Positions 1 through 5,411 of a stretch of DNA of 5,535 nucleotides are shown here, one piece after another. The translations under genes were made by a program, and so were the position numbers. The stretch covers positions 1-5,535 of the forward strand of contig JBOHRF010000356.1 of assembly GCA_050732575.1 (NCBI GenBank). Reading direction: 5' to 3'. How positions within the stretch are numbered: position 1 is the first letter of the stretch; each line of letters starts with the position of its first letter. Below the pieces are notes generated by a model that was not told where the DNA came from, searched no databases, and was given only the letters and a program-made list of their open reading frames with translations. The stretch is from JBBDWZ01 sp050732575. Its GTDB lineage: Bacteria; Gemmatimonadota; Gemmatimonadetes; Longimicrobiales; RSA9.

Positions 1-417
1 GCGGCTGTCGTGCGTCCAGCCGGTCACGCCATCGGCGCCGGGGTGCCAGGTCAGGCGTTTTGGCTCGCCGCCCTCGGCAGGCACCACGTACACATCGGTG
101 TTGCCGCCATACTGCGCGCTGAAGGCCAGGAATCGTCCATCGGGCGAGAAGTGCGGATCGGTCTCCTGCCCCTGGAAGCTGGTGATGCGCCGCGCATCGC
201 CACCGGTTTTGGGCGCGACCCAGATGTCATTGCCGTACTCGAAGGCGATGCTGGTCGCGCTCATGGATGGGTTGCGCAGCAGGCGCGTGCCGCCATTGGG
301 ATCGCCGCCGTTGCTTGATTTGGTGGCGATGGCTTGCGCGGTGGTCTGCGCTATTATCGTCGCGAGCGCAAGGACGAACGTGATCGTGAGCGCGAAGGCT
401 CGGGAGCAGGACCGCAT
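1..417 (-). CDS. Tricorn-like S41 family peptidase, N-terminal part (partial, runs off left edge)
   Basis: Only the first 139 codons are in the window; the frame stays open to base 1. Residues 1-29 form a Sec signal peptide: basic MRSCSR, a hydrophobic stretch at about 7-23, and a likely cut after AQA (27-29). After a short Ser/Gly-rich linker the chain enters a WD40-like/PD40 beta-propeller: NPSMSATSIAFEYGNDIW (49-66), then a second blade with DPHFSPDGRFLAFS (87-100), GGNTDVYVVPAEGG (104-117) and RLTWHPGADGVTGW (121-134). This order is what I know from the propeller of exported tricorn-type proteases (S41 with PDZ), which degrade peptides in the periplasm. The PDZ and catalytic domains would lie beyond the left edge, so protease activity is inferred. 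The ATG at 415-417 is chosen because AGGAG sits 6 nt upstream and the signal peptide follows at once. A TolB-like propeller is the main alternative. Confidence 0.85.
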   Translation of the reverse strand, partial: MRSCSRAFALTITFVLALATIIAQTTAQAIATKSSNGGDPNGGTRLLRNPSMSATSIAFEYGNDIWVAPKTGGDARRITSFQGQETDPHFSPDGRFLAFSAQYGGNTDVYVVPAEGGEPKRLTWHPGADGVTGWTHDSR

Positions 418-423
418 GGAATT

Positions 424-428
424 CTCCT
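424..428 (-). promoter_or_regulatory. Shine-Dalgarno site of the tricorn-like gene
   Basis: AGGAG on the minus strand, 6 nt before the ATG at 415-417. It is the strongest ribosome binding site in the window and fixes the start of the partial protease gene. Confidence 0.75.
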
Positions 429-478
429 GCATCTGGAGTTAGTCGATTGGGCGAGGGGTCGGTCAGGCCAATGGGCTA

Positions 479-484
479 ATTGTA
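479..484 (-). promoter_or_regulatory. Possible -10 element (TACAAT) for the tricorn-like gene
   Basis: TACAAT on the minus strand matches a sigma70-type -10 box at five of six positions and lies about 60 nt upstream of the protease start, in an AT-richer patch. I find no convincing -35 box about 17 nt further upstream, so this is a weak candidate. Confidence 0.25.
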
Positions 485-526
485 CGGCAGAACCAGGGCG
501 GCGGCTACGTGTCGCGAGCCTCGTCC

Positions 527-772
527 CTAACGAAGCGCCGGACCGCCGGCAACCACCTCCACCGTCAGGGTGTTACCACCATACGGGTCGCCGCACCACG
601 CGGCGCTCTCCGCCGAAACCTGGTAGACCCCCACGCTGGAGAAGCGAACTTCGCGTGTGCGATCGGGCCGGTATTTGACGTTGAAAGTGGCCGTGCCTGA
701 AGGCTCGACGTTCCATTTCAGATTGTCTGCGACCTCAGGCTCGACATTCGCGGGTGCGGCACCCGTGTCCCG
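527..772 (-). pseudogene. Remnant of a protein with an Ig/PKD-like C-terminal domain
   Basis: An 81-codon minus-strand frame ends at TAG (527-529). It reads like a real protein end: KWNVEPSGTATFNVKY (19-34), then EVRFSSVGVYQVSAESAAWC (41-60) and NTLTVEVVAG (67-76). The alternating hydrophobic pattern with a late GVYQVSA strand, a Trp-Cys pair and a final TVEV strand resembles the last strands of PKD or bacterial Ig-like folds, and third codon positions are mostly G or C. There is no ATG, GTG or TTG in its first 18 codons, and an in-frame TGA (773-775) closes it upstream. A short in-frame MARRRK before that TGA does not rescue it. It is therefore probably the 3' end of a decayed or truncated gene. 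A sequencing frameshift, or a chance open frame antisense to a non-coding leader, remains possible. No family can be named. Confidence 0.45.
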
Positions 773-863
773 TCATTTTCGGCGCCGGGCCATGCACGAC
801 CAACCAAATCCGGCCGACAGTAACCTAATTACGTGGTTGAAGTCACTCCAGCCAGCAATGAAC

Positions 864-867
864 GAGG
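864..867 (+). promoter_or_regulatory. Weak Shine-Dalgarno supporting the start at 873
   Basis: GAGG lies 5 nt before the ATG at 873-875. The in-frame ATG at 858 has no comparable motif, so 873 is preferred for the propeller gene. ATG 888 would also leave a hydrophobic start but with a shorter signal peptide. Confidence 0.45.
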
Positions 868-872
868 CCGCC

Positions 873-2147
873 ATGTCGCGCACTTCGATGCTCATCGCAC
901 TCTTGCCGATCGTTGCATCTGCGCAAACCCTCCAGGCTCAACGCGCAGATACCATCGTCAAGCTGGCCGGTAGACCGGTGCATGCCGGCGTGGCCACGCT
1001 TGTGGCAGAGATCAGCATTGGTCAATTGGAAGGCGCAGACGAGTACATGTTCGGTGACGTGTCGGAGCTCGCAGTAGGCACGGATGGTTCGATCTACGTC
1101 TACGATCGGCAAGTGCCCGCACTTCGGAAATACGACGCCACCGGCAAATTCGTGCGCAACATCGGCCGGAAAGGTCAGGGTCCCGGTGAGTACCTGAATG
1201 GTGGCGGGCTGGCCCTTGGACGCGATGGCAAGGTGTACCTGTGGGACACCGGCAACTGGCGCATCAACGTGTATTCCGCAGCGGGCGAGTCCGTGGGTCA
1301 GCTGGCCACACCGAGTGGCGCTTCGGGCAGTTTCTCGCTGACCACGCAGCGCGCACTCACCATCGACACGGCCGGCCTGCTTTATTTCCGAAAGCCGGGC
1401 TTCGGGCGCATGGGCCAGCCCCAAAGAGAGCAGCTTGTGCGATTGCGCAGTAATGGGACGCTGGTCGACACCATTGACGTTCCGACGTTCGACATTCCGC
1501 AACGAACGCTGACCGCAACCAGTTCCAACTCGCGCACCGAATCGCCCATACCATTTTCGCCTGTCGCCGTTTCGGCCTTGAGCCCGCACGGGTACTTCGT
1601 TACCGGATTTCCCAATCGCTACGCCGTCGATTTGCGCATTCCGCCGGCCGGCTCGCCAGGCGGCTGGAAGCAGGGACATCCCGTGATAAGCCTGCGCCGT
1701 AACATGGAGCGACTACCCGTCAGCAATGACGACCGTGAGGCCGCCAAAAAACGGGTCGAAGATCAGATGCGCAGAACCGATCCCAAGTGGGGCTGGGGTG
1801 GCAACGAAATACCAAAGGTCCTGCCCTTCTTCACGGGGCTGCGCGTGGGCGCCGACGGGCGCGTCTGGGTACCGCTTATCAATGAGATCGCCCGCCGCGC
1901 TGGCGGCCTAAGCTCGATTGGTGGTGCTTCGGTCAGCAATGCGCCGCGCCCGGCCGGCAGCAGCACCCAGGATAAACCGCGCCCGGCGCTCTACGATGTG
2001 TTTGAATCGAGCGGCACGTATCTGGGCCAGGTGCAGGTGCCGGCCCGTGTATCTACCATGGTGCGGCGCGGCGATTACGTGTGGGGCGTGGCGTTTGATG
2101 AGAACGACGTCGCCTCGGTCAAACGCTATCGCATCGTGTGGCGGTGA
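873..2147 (+). CDS. Exported 6-bladed beta-propeller protein
   Basis: A 424-residue exported protein. Residues 1-17 form a signal peptide (MSRTSMLIALLPIVASA, cut before Q18, or after LQA at 22). Blade-like repeats follow: GDVSELAVGTDGSIYVYD (61-78), LRKYDATGKFVRNIGRKGQG (84-103) leading into PGEY (104-107), then GLALGRDGKVYLWDTGNWRI (112-131). Further blade strands are at about 322-338 (GLRVGADGRVWVPLINE) and at the C-terminus (DYVWGVAFDENDVASVKRYR). The GxGPGEY loop after 'FVRNIG' is the hallmark of the 6-bladed propeller family common in Bacteroidota and Gemmatimonadota, whose substrates are mostly unknown. A polar, low-complexity insert lies at about 344-371. The frame is open back to 657, but the upstream residues do not look like protein and would bury the signal peptide. 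Tandem in-frame stops TGA TAG end the gene. The next gene begins 83 bp later on the same strand and could be co-transcribed. The specific ligand cannot be told from the sequence. Confidence 0.85.
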   Translation: MSRTSMLIALLPIVASAQTLQAQRADTIVKLAGRPVHAGVATLVAEISIGQLEGADEYMFGDVSELAVGTDGSIYVYDRQVPALRKYDATGKFVRNIGRKGQGPGEYLNGGGLALGRDGKVYLWDTGNWRINVYSAAGESVGQLATPSGASGSFSLTTQRALTIDTAGLLYFRKPGFGRMGQPQREQLVRLRSNGTLVDTIDVPTFDIPQRTLTATSSNSRTESPIPFSPVAVSALSPHGYFVTGFPNRYAVDLRIPPAGSPGGWKQGHPVISLRRNMERLPVSNDDREAAKKRVEDQMRRTDPKWGWGGNEIPKVLPFFTGLRVGADGRVWVPLINEIARRAGGLSSIGGASVSNAPRPAGSSTQDKPRPALYDVFESSGTYLGQVQVPARVSTMVRRGDYVWGVAFDENDVASVKRYRIVWR

Positions 2148-2220
2148 TAGCCGCCATCGAGCGCGAGTTTCTGAACCTGCCGAATACGGCGCGCAGGTAG
2201 ACGATCCGTCGCTCGCCCGC

Positions 2221-2225
2221 AGAGG
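2221..2225 (+). promoter_or_regulatory. Shine-Dalgarno of the lipoprotein gene
   Basis: AGAGG lies 5 nt before the ATG at 2231-2233. It fixes the start and places the lipoprotein signal at the N-terminus. Confidence 0.6.
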
Positions 2226-2230
2226 TTCCC

Positions 2231-3385
2231 ATGAGCCAGAACAGCTACCGCGCTTGTTCGCGCATATGCGCCGCACTTGCTCTCGTGCTGTTCGCGGCAT
2301 GTGACGTAATCGGCGGTCCTGACGATTCGACGCCATCGACCGATCTACGACAGGCGTTCAGTCACGGCACGTGTCAGGGCACGGGTGTGGTGCGTTATGC
2401 CGCTCTGCCGATGAACATCGCGGACATCAGCCGCTTCGTTCCGCTCGGCGCAGTAACTGGCAATCATGTGACCCCCATCGACCATCAGTATCTCTACCTG
2501 GTAGACCCAAACGCGGGGCGGACGCGTTACAACGTATTCGCGCCCTTCACCGGCAACATCGTTCTCATTCAGCCGCGCCCGACCTCGTTTGGTTCCCCCG
2601 AGTATCGCGTCGTGTTCGAGGGTTCCTGTACGTACTGGGTGTATTACGATCTCATGACCCAACTCGAGCCCAGGATCCTCGCCGCCGGAGGCAGCGATCT
2701 CAGGGCGAACCGATCGGCCTACGTGCGCATTCCGGTCAGTGCAGGGGAATTGATCGGCAGAATCGGCCAAATAGGAGCGCTCGACCTGGGCACCGTGAAT
2801 GCGGACATCACTCTTCCCGGACTGCTCGTGCCGTCGAGTTATGCCGCGGAGCCGTGGAAGATTCATTCGGTCGATGGCCTGGATTACTTCGACGAACCGA
2901 TGCGCAGCCAGCTCAACGCGCTCAATCGACGCCGGTCCCTGCCGCGCGGCGGCAAGATCGACTACGACATCGATGGCAAGGCAGTCGGCAACTGGTCTCT
3001 GGCCGGCACAAAAGGGTACGGCGGAGTGACCGGAACTACTGCCGGTGCCAACTATTGGGCGGGCCACCTGTCGCTCGTGTACGGCCACATCGACCCCGCC
3101 CTCGTCATGATATCGATAGGCATGCCCGACGGGACTTCACGGCAATGGCCGGTGAGAGGCAATGCTCCCGATCCGGCCACAGTCGATGCGTCGAGCGGCG
3201 TCGTGAAATACGAGGTCGTGCAACTGCGCGGCGATTCCGTACGCGTCCACATGAACGCTCCGCTCGAGGGCGTGCTGCTCATGCAGGTCTTACCGAACCG
3301 TCAGCTCAGGGTCGAGTACTTCGCTGGCCTCGACGCCGCACGCGTTAGCGGGTTCAGTGCGGGAGCAAAACTCTACCAGCGCTGA
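2231..3385 (+). CDS. Lipoprotein with a degenerate M23-like (duplicated hybrid motif) core
   Basis: A 384-residue predicted lipoprotein. Residues 14-24 (AALALVLFAAC) form a hydrophobic segment ending in a lipobox-like FAAC, with C24 as the lipidation site. Phe at -3 is unusual and Asp follows at +2. The core at about 77-228 has the strand order of the M23/lysostaphin-type beta fold: GNHVTPIDHQYLYL (77-90), YNVFAPFTGNIVLI (100-113), YRVVFEGSCTYWVYYDL (125-141), VSAGELIGRIGQIGALDLGT (169-188) and LDYFDEPMRSQL (217-228). In active M23 peptidases the second region carries a YxHL-type motif and zinc is bound by HxxxD and HxH; here WVYYDL lacks that His and LDLGTVN replaces HxH. I therefore infer a non-catalytic relative, perhaps binding a glycan or wall ligand. 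H79 and H85 could still bind metal. Residues 229-384 form a second beta-rich region (KGYGGVTGTTAGANYWAGHL at about 263-282) that I do not recognise. Tandem stops TGA TAA end the gene. Confidence 0.75.
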   Translation: MSQNSYRACSRICAALALVLFAACDVIGGPDDSTPSTDLRQAFSHGTCQGTGVVRYAALPMNIADISRFVPLGAVTGNHVTPIDHQYLYLVDPNAGRTRYNVFAPFTGNIVLIQPRPTSFGSPEYRVVFEGSCTYWVYYDLMTQLEPRILAAGGSDLRANRSAYVRIPVSAGELIGRIGQIGALDLGTVNADITLPGLLVPSSYAAEPWKIHSVDGLDYFDEPMRSQLNALNRRRSLPRGGKIDYDIDGKAVGNWSLAGTKGYGGVTGTTAGANYWAGHLSLVYGHIDPALVMISIGMPDGTSRQWPVRGNAPDPATVDASSGVVKYEVVQLRGDSVRVHMNAPLEGVLLMQVLPNRQLRVEYFAGLDAARVSGFSAGAKLYQR

Positions 3386-3467
3386 TAACGCAGCGTCTTG
3401 ACCGATGTAGCAGCCAGCAAAAGTAACACGTGGTCCGTGCGGCGCTCGTTTCAGAATGGATCACCCG

Positions 3468-3488
3468 ATCCGGTGCCCGGAGCCGGAT
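3468..3488 (+). terminator. GC-rich hairpin downstream of the lipoprotein gene, possible terminator
   Basis: ATCCGG (3468-3473) and CCGGAT (3483-3488) form a perfect 6-bp stem with a 9-nt loop, 82 bp after the lipoprotein stop and 104 bp before the next start. No T-run follows, so it is not a classical intrinsic terminator. It could be a Rho-dependent or processing structure, or chance in GC-rich DNA. A smaller GGCC-GCC-GGCC stem lies at 3499-3509. Confidence 0.2.
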
Positions 3489-3592
3489 GCTGTATGAGGG
3501 CCGCCGGCCAATACTCAATCGAACCCTGTTGTCGTCACCGGGGTCCCGGGTTCATCGTTCGTTGTGCAGGGATTCCTCCAACGGATCGGCCC

Positions 3593-4246
3593 ATGAAGAA
3601 CGCATCTGGATTCGATAGACGATGGACAGGACTGCTCCTGTTTGCTGCGCTGATCTTGCCATCACACACGGTTTCGGCGCAGAGCGGCCGGGGCTTGGCG
3701 CTCGGCTTCGGCCTGGGTCGGTTCGTGCCTTTGAACGCACTGGCTACCGCCGATGGTGAGGCCGTTGAATACAAATTGAAGGGTGCTGGTGCCAGCTTCA
3801 TAGCCATTGACTACTGGTATACACGCTGGTTGGGCACGCGCCTGGCCTATCAATGGGTGCGCCCGGAAATGGCCGAGCCGGAAGGGCCCTCCTACGCGCG
3901 TCTGTACTCCGGCCAGCTGGCGGCATTGATCGCACCCGTGCAGATCGGGCGCAGGGCCAAACCATTCCTGATCGCCGGTGCCGGGTTACGGCGCTACGAT
4001 GTGAATGCCCTGGTCACGAGTGGGGACATTGTCTGGGACATTGCGCCGCGCCAGAATCGCGTGGCGGGCTATGGTGGGGCCGGTGTCATTGTGCGCGCGG
4101 GCAGCACTCAGATTCTGCCGGAAGTCGGCGCATTCACCAACAGCTTCCGACATCAGTTTCCCTGCCAGAATTGTTCGGACCAGCGCGATGGCCAACTGGA
4201 TCTGCTGCTGACTCTGCAAATCCAGATTGCCAGCCAGCGGCGGTGA
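3593..4246 (+). CDS. Small outer-membrane beta-barrel protein
   Basis: A 217-residue exported protein. The signal peptide MKNASGFDRRWTGLLLFAAL continues to a cut after VSA (27-29), before Q30. The rest alternates hydrophobic and polar residues in strand-length blocks with aromatic girdles, such as ALGFGLGRFVPL, FIAIDYWYTRWLGTRLAYQW, KPFLIAGAGLRRYDV, and VAGYGGAGVIVRA followed by a final LDLLLTLQIQI strand (202-212). This fits an 8-stranded OMP_b-brl/OmpA-type porin fold; about 190 mature residues is the usual size. The chain ends in SQRR rather than an aromatic residue, so the usual C-terminal Phe of Bam substrates is missing. A CxxC (C191, C194) lies in the last extracellular loop or periplasmic turn. 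The frame is open back to 3398, but only the ATG at 3593 puts the signal peptide at the N-terminus. The ribosome binding site there is poor (GGA, 7 nt upstream). Its function is unknown. The stop lies 9 bp before repeat array 1. Confidence 0.75.
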   Translation: MKNASGFDRRWTGLLLFAALILPSHTVSAQSGRGLALGFGLGRFVPLNALATADGEAVEYKLKGAGASFIAIDYWYTRWLGTRLAYQWVRPEMAEPEGPSYARLYSGQLAALIAPVQIGRRAKPFLIAGAGLRRYDVNALVTSGDIVWDIAPRQNRVAGYGGAGVIVRAGSTQILPEVGAFTNSFRHQFPCQNCSDQRDGQLDLLLTLQIQIASQRR

Positions 4247-4255
4247 TGCGGTGTG

Positions 4256-4349
4256 GGCGTGACGGGCGTGACGGGCGTGACGGGCGTGACGGGCGTGACG
4301 GGCGTGACGGGCGTGACGGGCGTGACGGGCGTGACGGGCGTGACGGGCG
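4256..4349 (+). repeat. Minisatellite array 1: 10 perfect copies of a 9-bp unit
   Basis: The unit GGCGTGACG repeats 10 times without a single mismatch (4256-4345), followed by a partial GGCG. It begins 9 bp after the stop of the barrel gene and ends 41 bp before the start of the plug gene. Each unit contains the odd-centred palindrome CGT-G-ACG and, across the junction, a GGG run every 9 bases on the plus strand. Perfect identity implies recent expansion or active homogenisation. A period of nine keeps two plus-strand frames open (GVT or RDG repeats), which produces artefact reading frames. There are no unique spacers, so it is not a CRISPR. Confidence 0.98.
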
Positions 4350-4390
4350 GCGCTAATTTATCCGGATCTCATCAAGGCTCAGTGCTCCCC

Positions 4391-5221
4391 ATGCGCGCAG
4401 CCATTCTGTTCGTTCTACTTGCCGCTACCGAGTCGTTGTCGGCTCAGGAGATTCGCGGGCGCGTGGTCGATGACGCGACTCGCCGGTCTATCGTTGGTGC
4501 AACCGCAACACTGCTTGCAGGACCGAGCGTGATTGCGCGTGCGGTTACTGACGCGAGTGGCTTTTTCACGGTAAGGCCGGGCGCGGCCGGCGAGTTCGAA
4601 ATAGCCGTAGAGATGCTCGGTTTTGCGACTGAGCGCAGATCTGTCACGTACAACGGTCAGGCGCTCCTGGTACCTGCGTTGGTACTGAAGAGCGCTGCCA
4701 TTCCGCTGGACCCGGTCGAGGCAGCCGTCCACCGCGATTCATCTAACGCGGCCATGGTCGGTTTTTCGCGCGCGTCCCATGTTGTTTCGGGCGCGCGGCT
4801 GGCTCTGCTCGAGCAGCAGGCCGCACGGCCCTTGACGCTGGTTCGCGAACTGGGCGGATTGCGATTGCGCGAATTCACGGGACCCGGGGGCGAGCCTGTC
4901 ATCTGTGTCGAGTCCGTGCGCCGCATGCGCAGCATGAATCCGAGTGGGCGCGGCTTTTCCAACAGCGACCGAAGTTGCGAATGGCCCGTGATCGTCATCG
5001 ACGGCGTCAAGGTCGCCGACCGCAACTGCGACTTCAACTCATGTATGCCCGACCGCATCTTCCGCGAGCTGCAACTCGTTGACATGGAGAGCTTCGAGTA
5101 CGTGACACCGGCGGAAGCAGGACCAAAGTACGGCCTGGAAGCCAGCGCCAGCGGTGCACTCGTCATCTGGACGCGCGGCCGAGGTCCCTATCGCGATCCC
5201 GCCCGCGATCGGAAGAACTAG
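4391..5221 (+). CDS. Secreted CarboxypepD_reg-like plus TonB plug-like protein (no barrel)
   Basis: A 276-residue exported protein. The signal peptide MRAAILFVLLAATESLSA is cut before Q19. A carboxypeptidase-regulatory-like beta-sandwich spans about 20-100: IRGRVVDDATRRSIVGATAT (21-40), TDASGFFTVRPGAAGEFEIA (53-72) and MLGFATERRSV (75-85). A TonB-receptor plug-like segment spans about 145-262: RPLTLVRELGGLRL (146-159), PVICVESVRR (169-178), CEWPVIVIDGVKV (196-208), LQLVDMESFEYVTPAEAGPK (227-246) and a final SGALVIWTR (254-262). The 22-strand barrel of a real TonB receptor is absent. Stand-alone proteins of this layout and size are frequent in Gemmatimonadota, so I judge it complete rather than truncated; their role is unknown. 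Four cysteines (C172, C196, C213, C218) may form two disulfides. ATG 4391 is chosen because it starts the signal peptide. Its Shine-Dalgarno is weak (AAGG, 13 nt away). The frame extends back through repeat array 1 to 4253, which is unlikely to be translated. Confidence 0.8.
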   Translation: MRAAILFVLLAATESLSAQEIRGRVVDDATRRSIVGATATLLAGPSVIARAVTDASGFFTVRPGAAGEFEIAVEMLGFATERRSVTYNGQALLVPALVLKSAAIPLDPVEAAVHRDSSNAAMVGFSRASHVVSGARLALLEQQAARPLTLVRELGGLRLREFTGPGGEPVICVESVRRMRSMNPSGRGFSNSDRSCEWPVIVIDGVKVADRNCDFNSCMPDRIFRELQLVDMESFEYVTPAEAGPKYGLEASASGALVIWTRGRGPYRDPARDRKN

Positions 5222-5222
5222 A

Positions 5223-5283
5223 GGCGTATCGGGCGTATCGGGCGTATCGGGCGTGACGGGCGTGCCGGGGTGACGGGGTGACG
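5223..5283 (+). repeat. Minisatellite array 2: seven variant units of the same family
   Basis: It starts one base after the TAG of the plug gene. The units in order are GGCGTATCG three times, GGCGTGACG, GGCGTGCCG, then GGGTGACG (8 bp) twice, followed by GGG. It has the same orientation as array 1 but is diverged and ordered: like variants are adjacent, as expected from local slippage. The last part gives three GGGG runs separated by TGAC (5267-5286). Confidence 0.9.
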
Positions 5284-5367
5284 GGGAGTCCTGAGGATGA
5301 GCCAAATAAAGAGGCCGAAGAGCGTCTGACGCCTCAGATTTCGGTTCGCGGTGCACCCGCATGTGTG

Positions 5368-5397
5368 CCGGAATCGTTTACATCTAAAGCGATTCGG
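5368..5397. promoter_or_regulatory. Bulged 12-bp hairpin or operator-like dyad
   Basis: GAATCGTTTA (5371-5380) pairs with TAAA (5385-5388) and CGATTC (5390-5395) around a CATC loop, with G5389 bulged. CC at 5368-5369 pairs with GG at 5396-5397 if G5370 bulges. No T-run follows on either strand. It is the one AT-rich dyad between the two facing G-rich arrays. It could be a transcription-end structure for the plug gene, or a repressor operator: the half TCGTTTACAT resembles LacI-family sites. Neither role is shown. Confidence 0.4.
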
Positions 5398-5411
5398 TTA
5401 GCTTCGCGGCC

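Larger units (their letters stand above)
418..872. other. Intergenic region between divergent genes
   Basis: This 455-bp gap separates the minus-strand protease gene from the plus-strand propeller gene. It holds the protease leader (Shine-Dalgarno and possible -10), the decayed minus-strand fragment at 527-772, and the leader of the propeller gene (773-872). The plus-strand frame of the propeller gene is open back to about 657, but the peptide there has no signal-like or domain-like character and overlaps the more protein-like minus-strand frame. I see no RNA gene or tandem repeat here. Confidence 0.5.

Noticed and set aside
657..872. In-frame N-terminal extension of the propeller gene back to base 657
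   Set aside because: The extension has no signal-like or domain-like sequence, overlaps the more protein-like minus-strand remnant, and would bury the clear signal peptide that begins at 873.
843..1679. Long minus-strand open frame antisense to the propeller gene
   Set aside because: It is typical of antisense frames in GC-rich genes. It shows no signal peptide or recognisable motif, whereas the plus strand encodes a clear propeller.
2345..3348. Large overlapping frames on both strands across the lipoprotein gene
   Set aside because: Their compositions are Arg/His/Ser/Pro-rich shadows. The plus-strand frame from 2231 has the Shine-Dalgarno, lipobox and coherent strands.
3386..3592. Possible structured RNA or intron remnant between the lipoprotein and barrel genes
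   Set aside because: GAGCCGGATGC (3480-3490) recalls group II intron domain V, but the matching 3' arm, bulge and closing sequence are absent and there is no maturase.
3853..4356. Plus-strand 167-codon frame ending in RDG repeats
   Set aside because: It is a shadow of the barrel gene in another frame that reads into array 1; its sequence is not protein-like before the repeat.
4253..4390. GVT-repeat N-terminus fused to the plug protein
   Set aside because: The frame is open only because the 9-bp unit contains no stop in that register. The signal peptide begins at 4391, and a repeat N-terminus would block export.
5291..5337. CTGAGG/CCTCAG inverted repeat and the GCGTC-T-GACGC palindrome at 5322-5332
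   Set aside because: The first has a 35-base loop and only 6-bp arms. The second cannot form a stable hairpin with a one-base loop. Both are plausible by chance.
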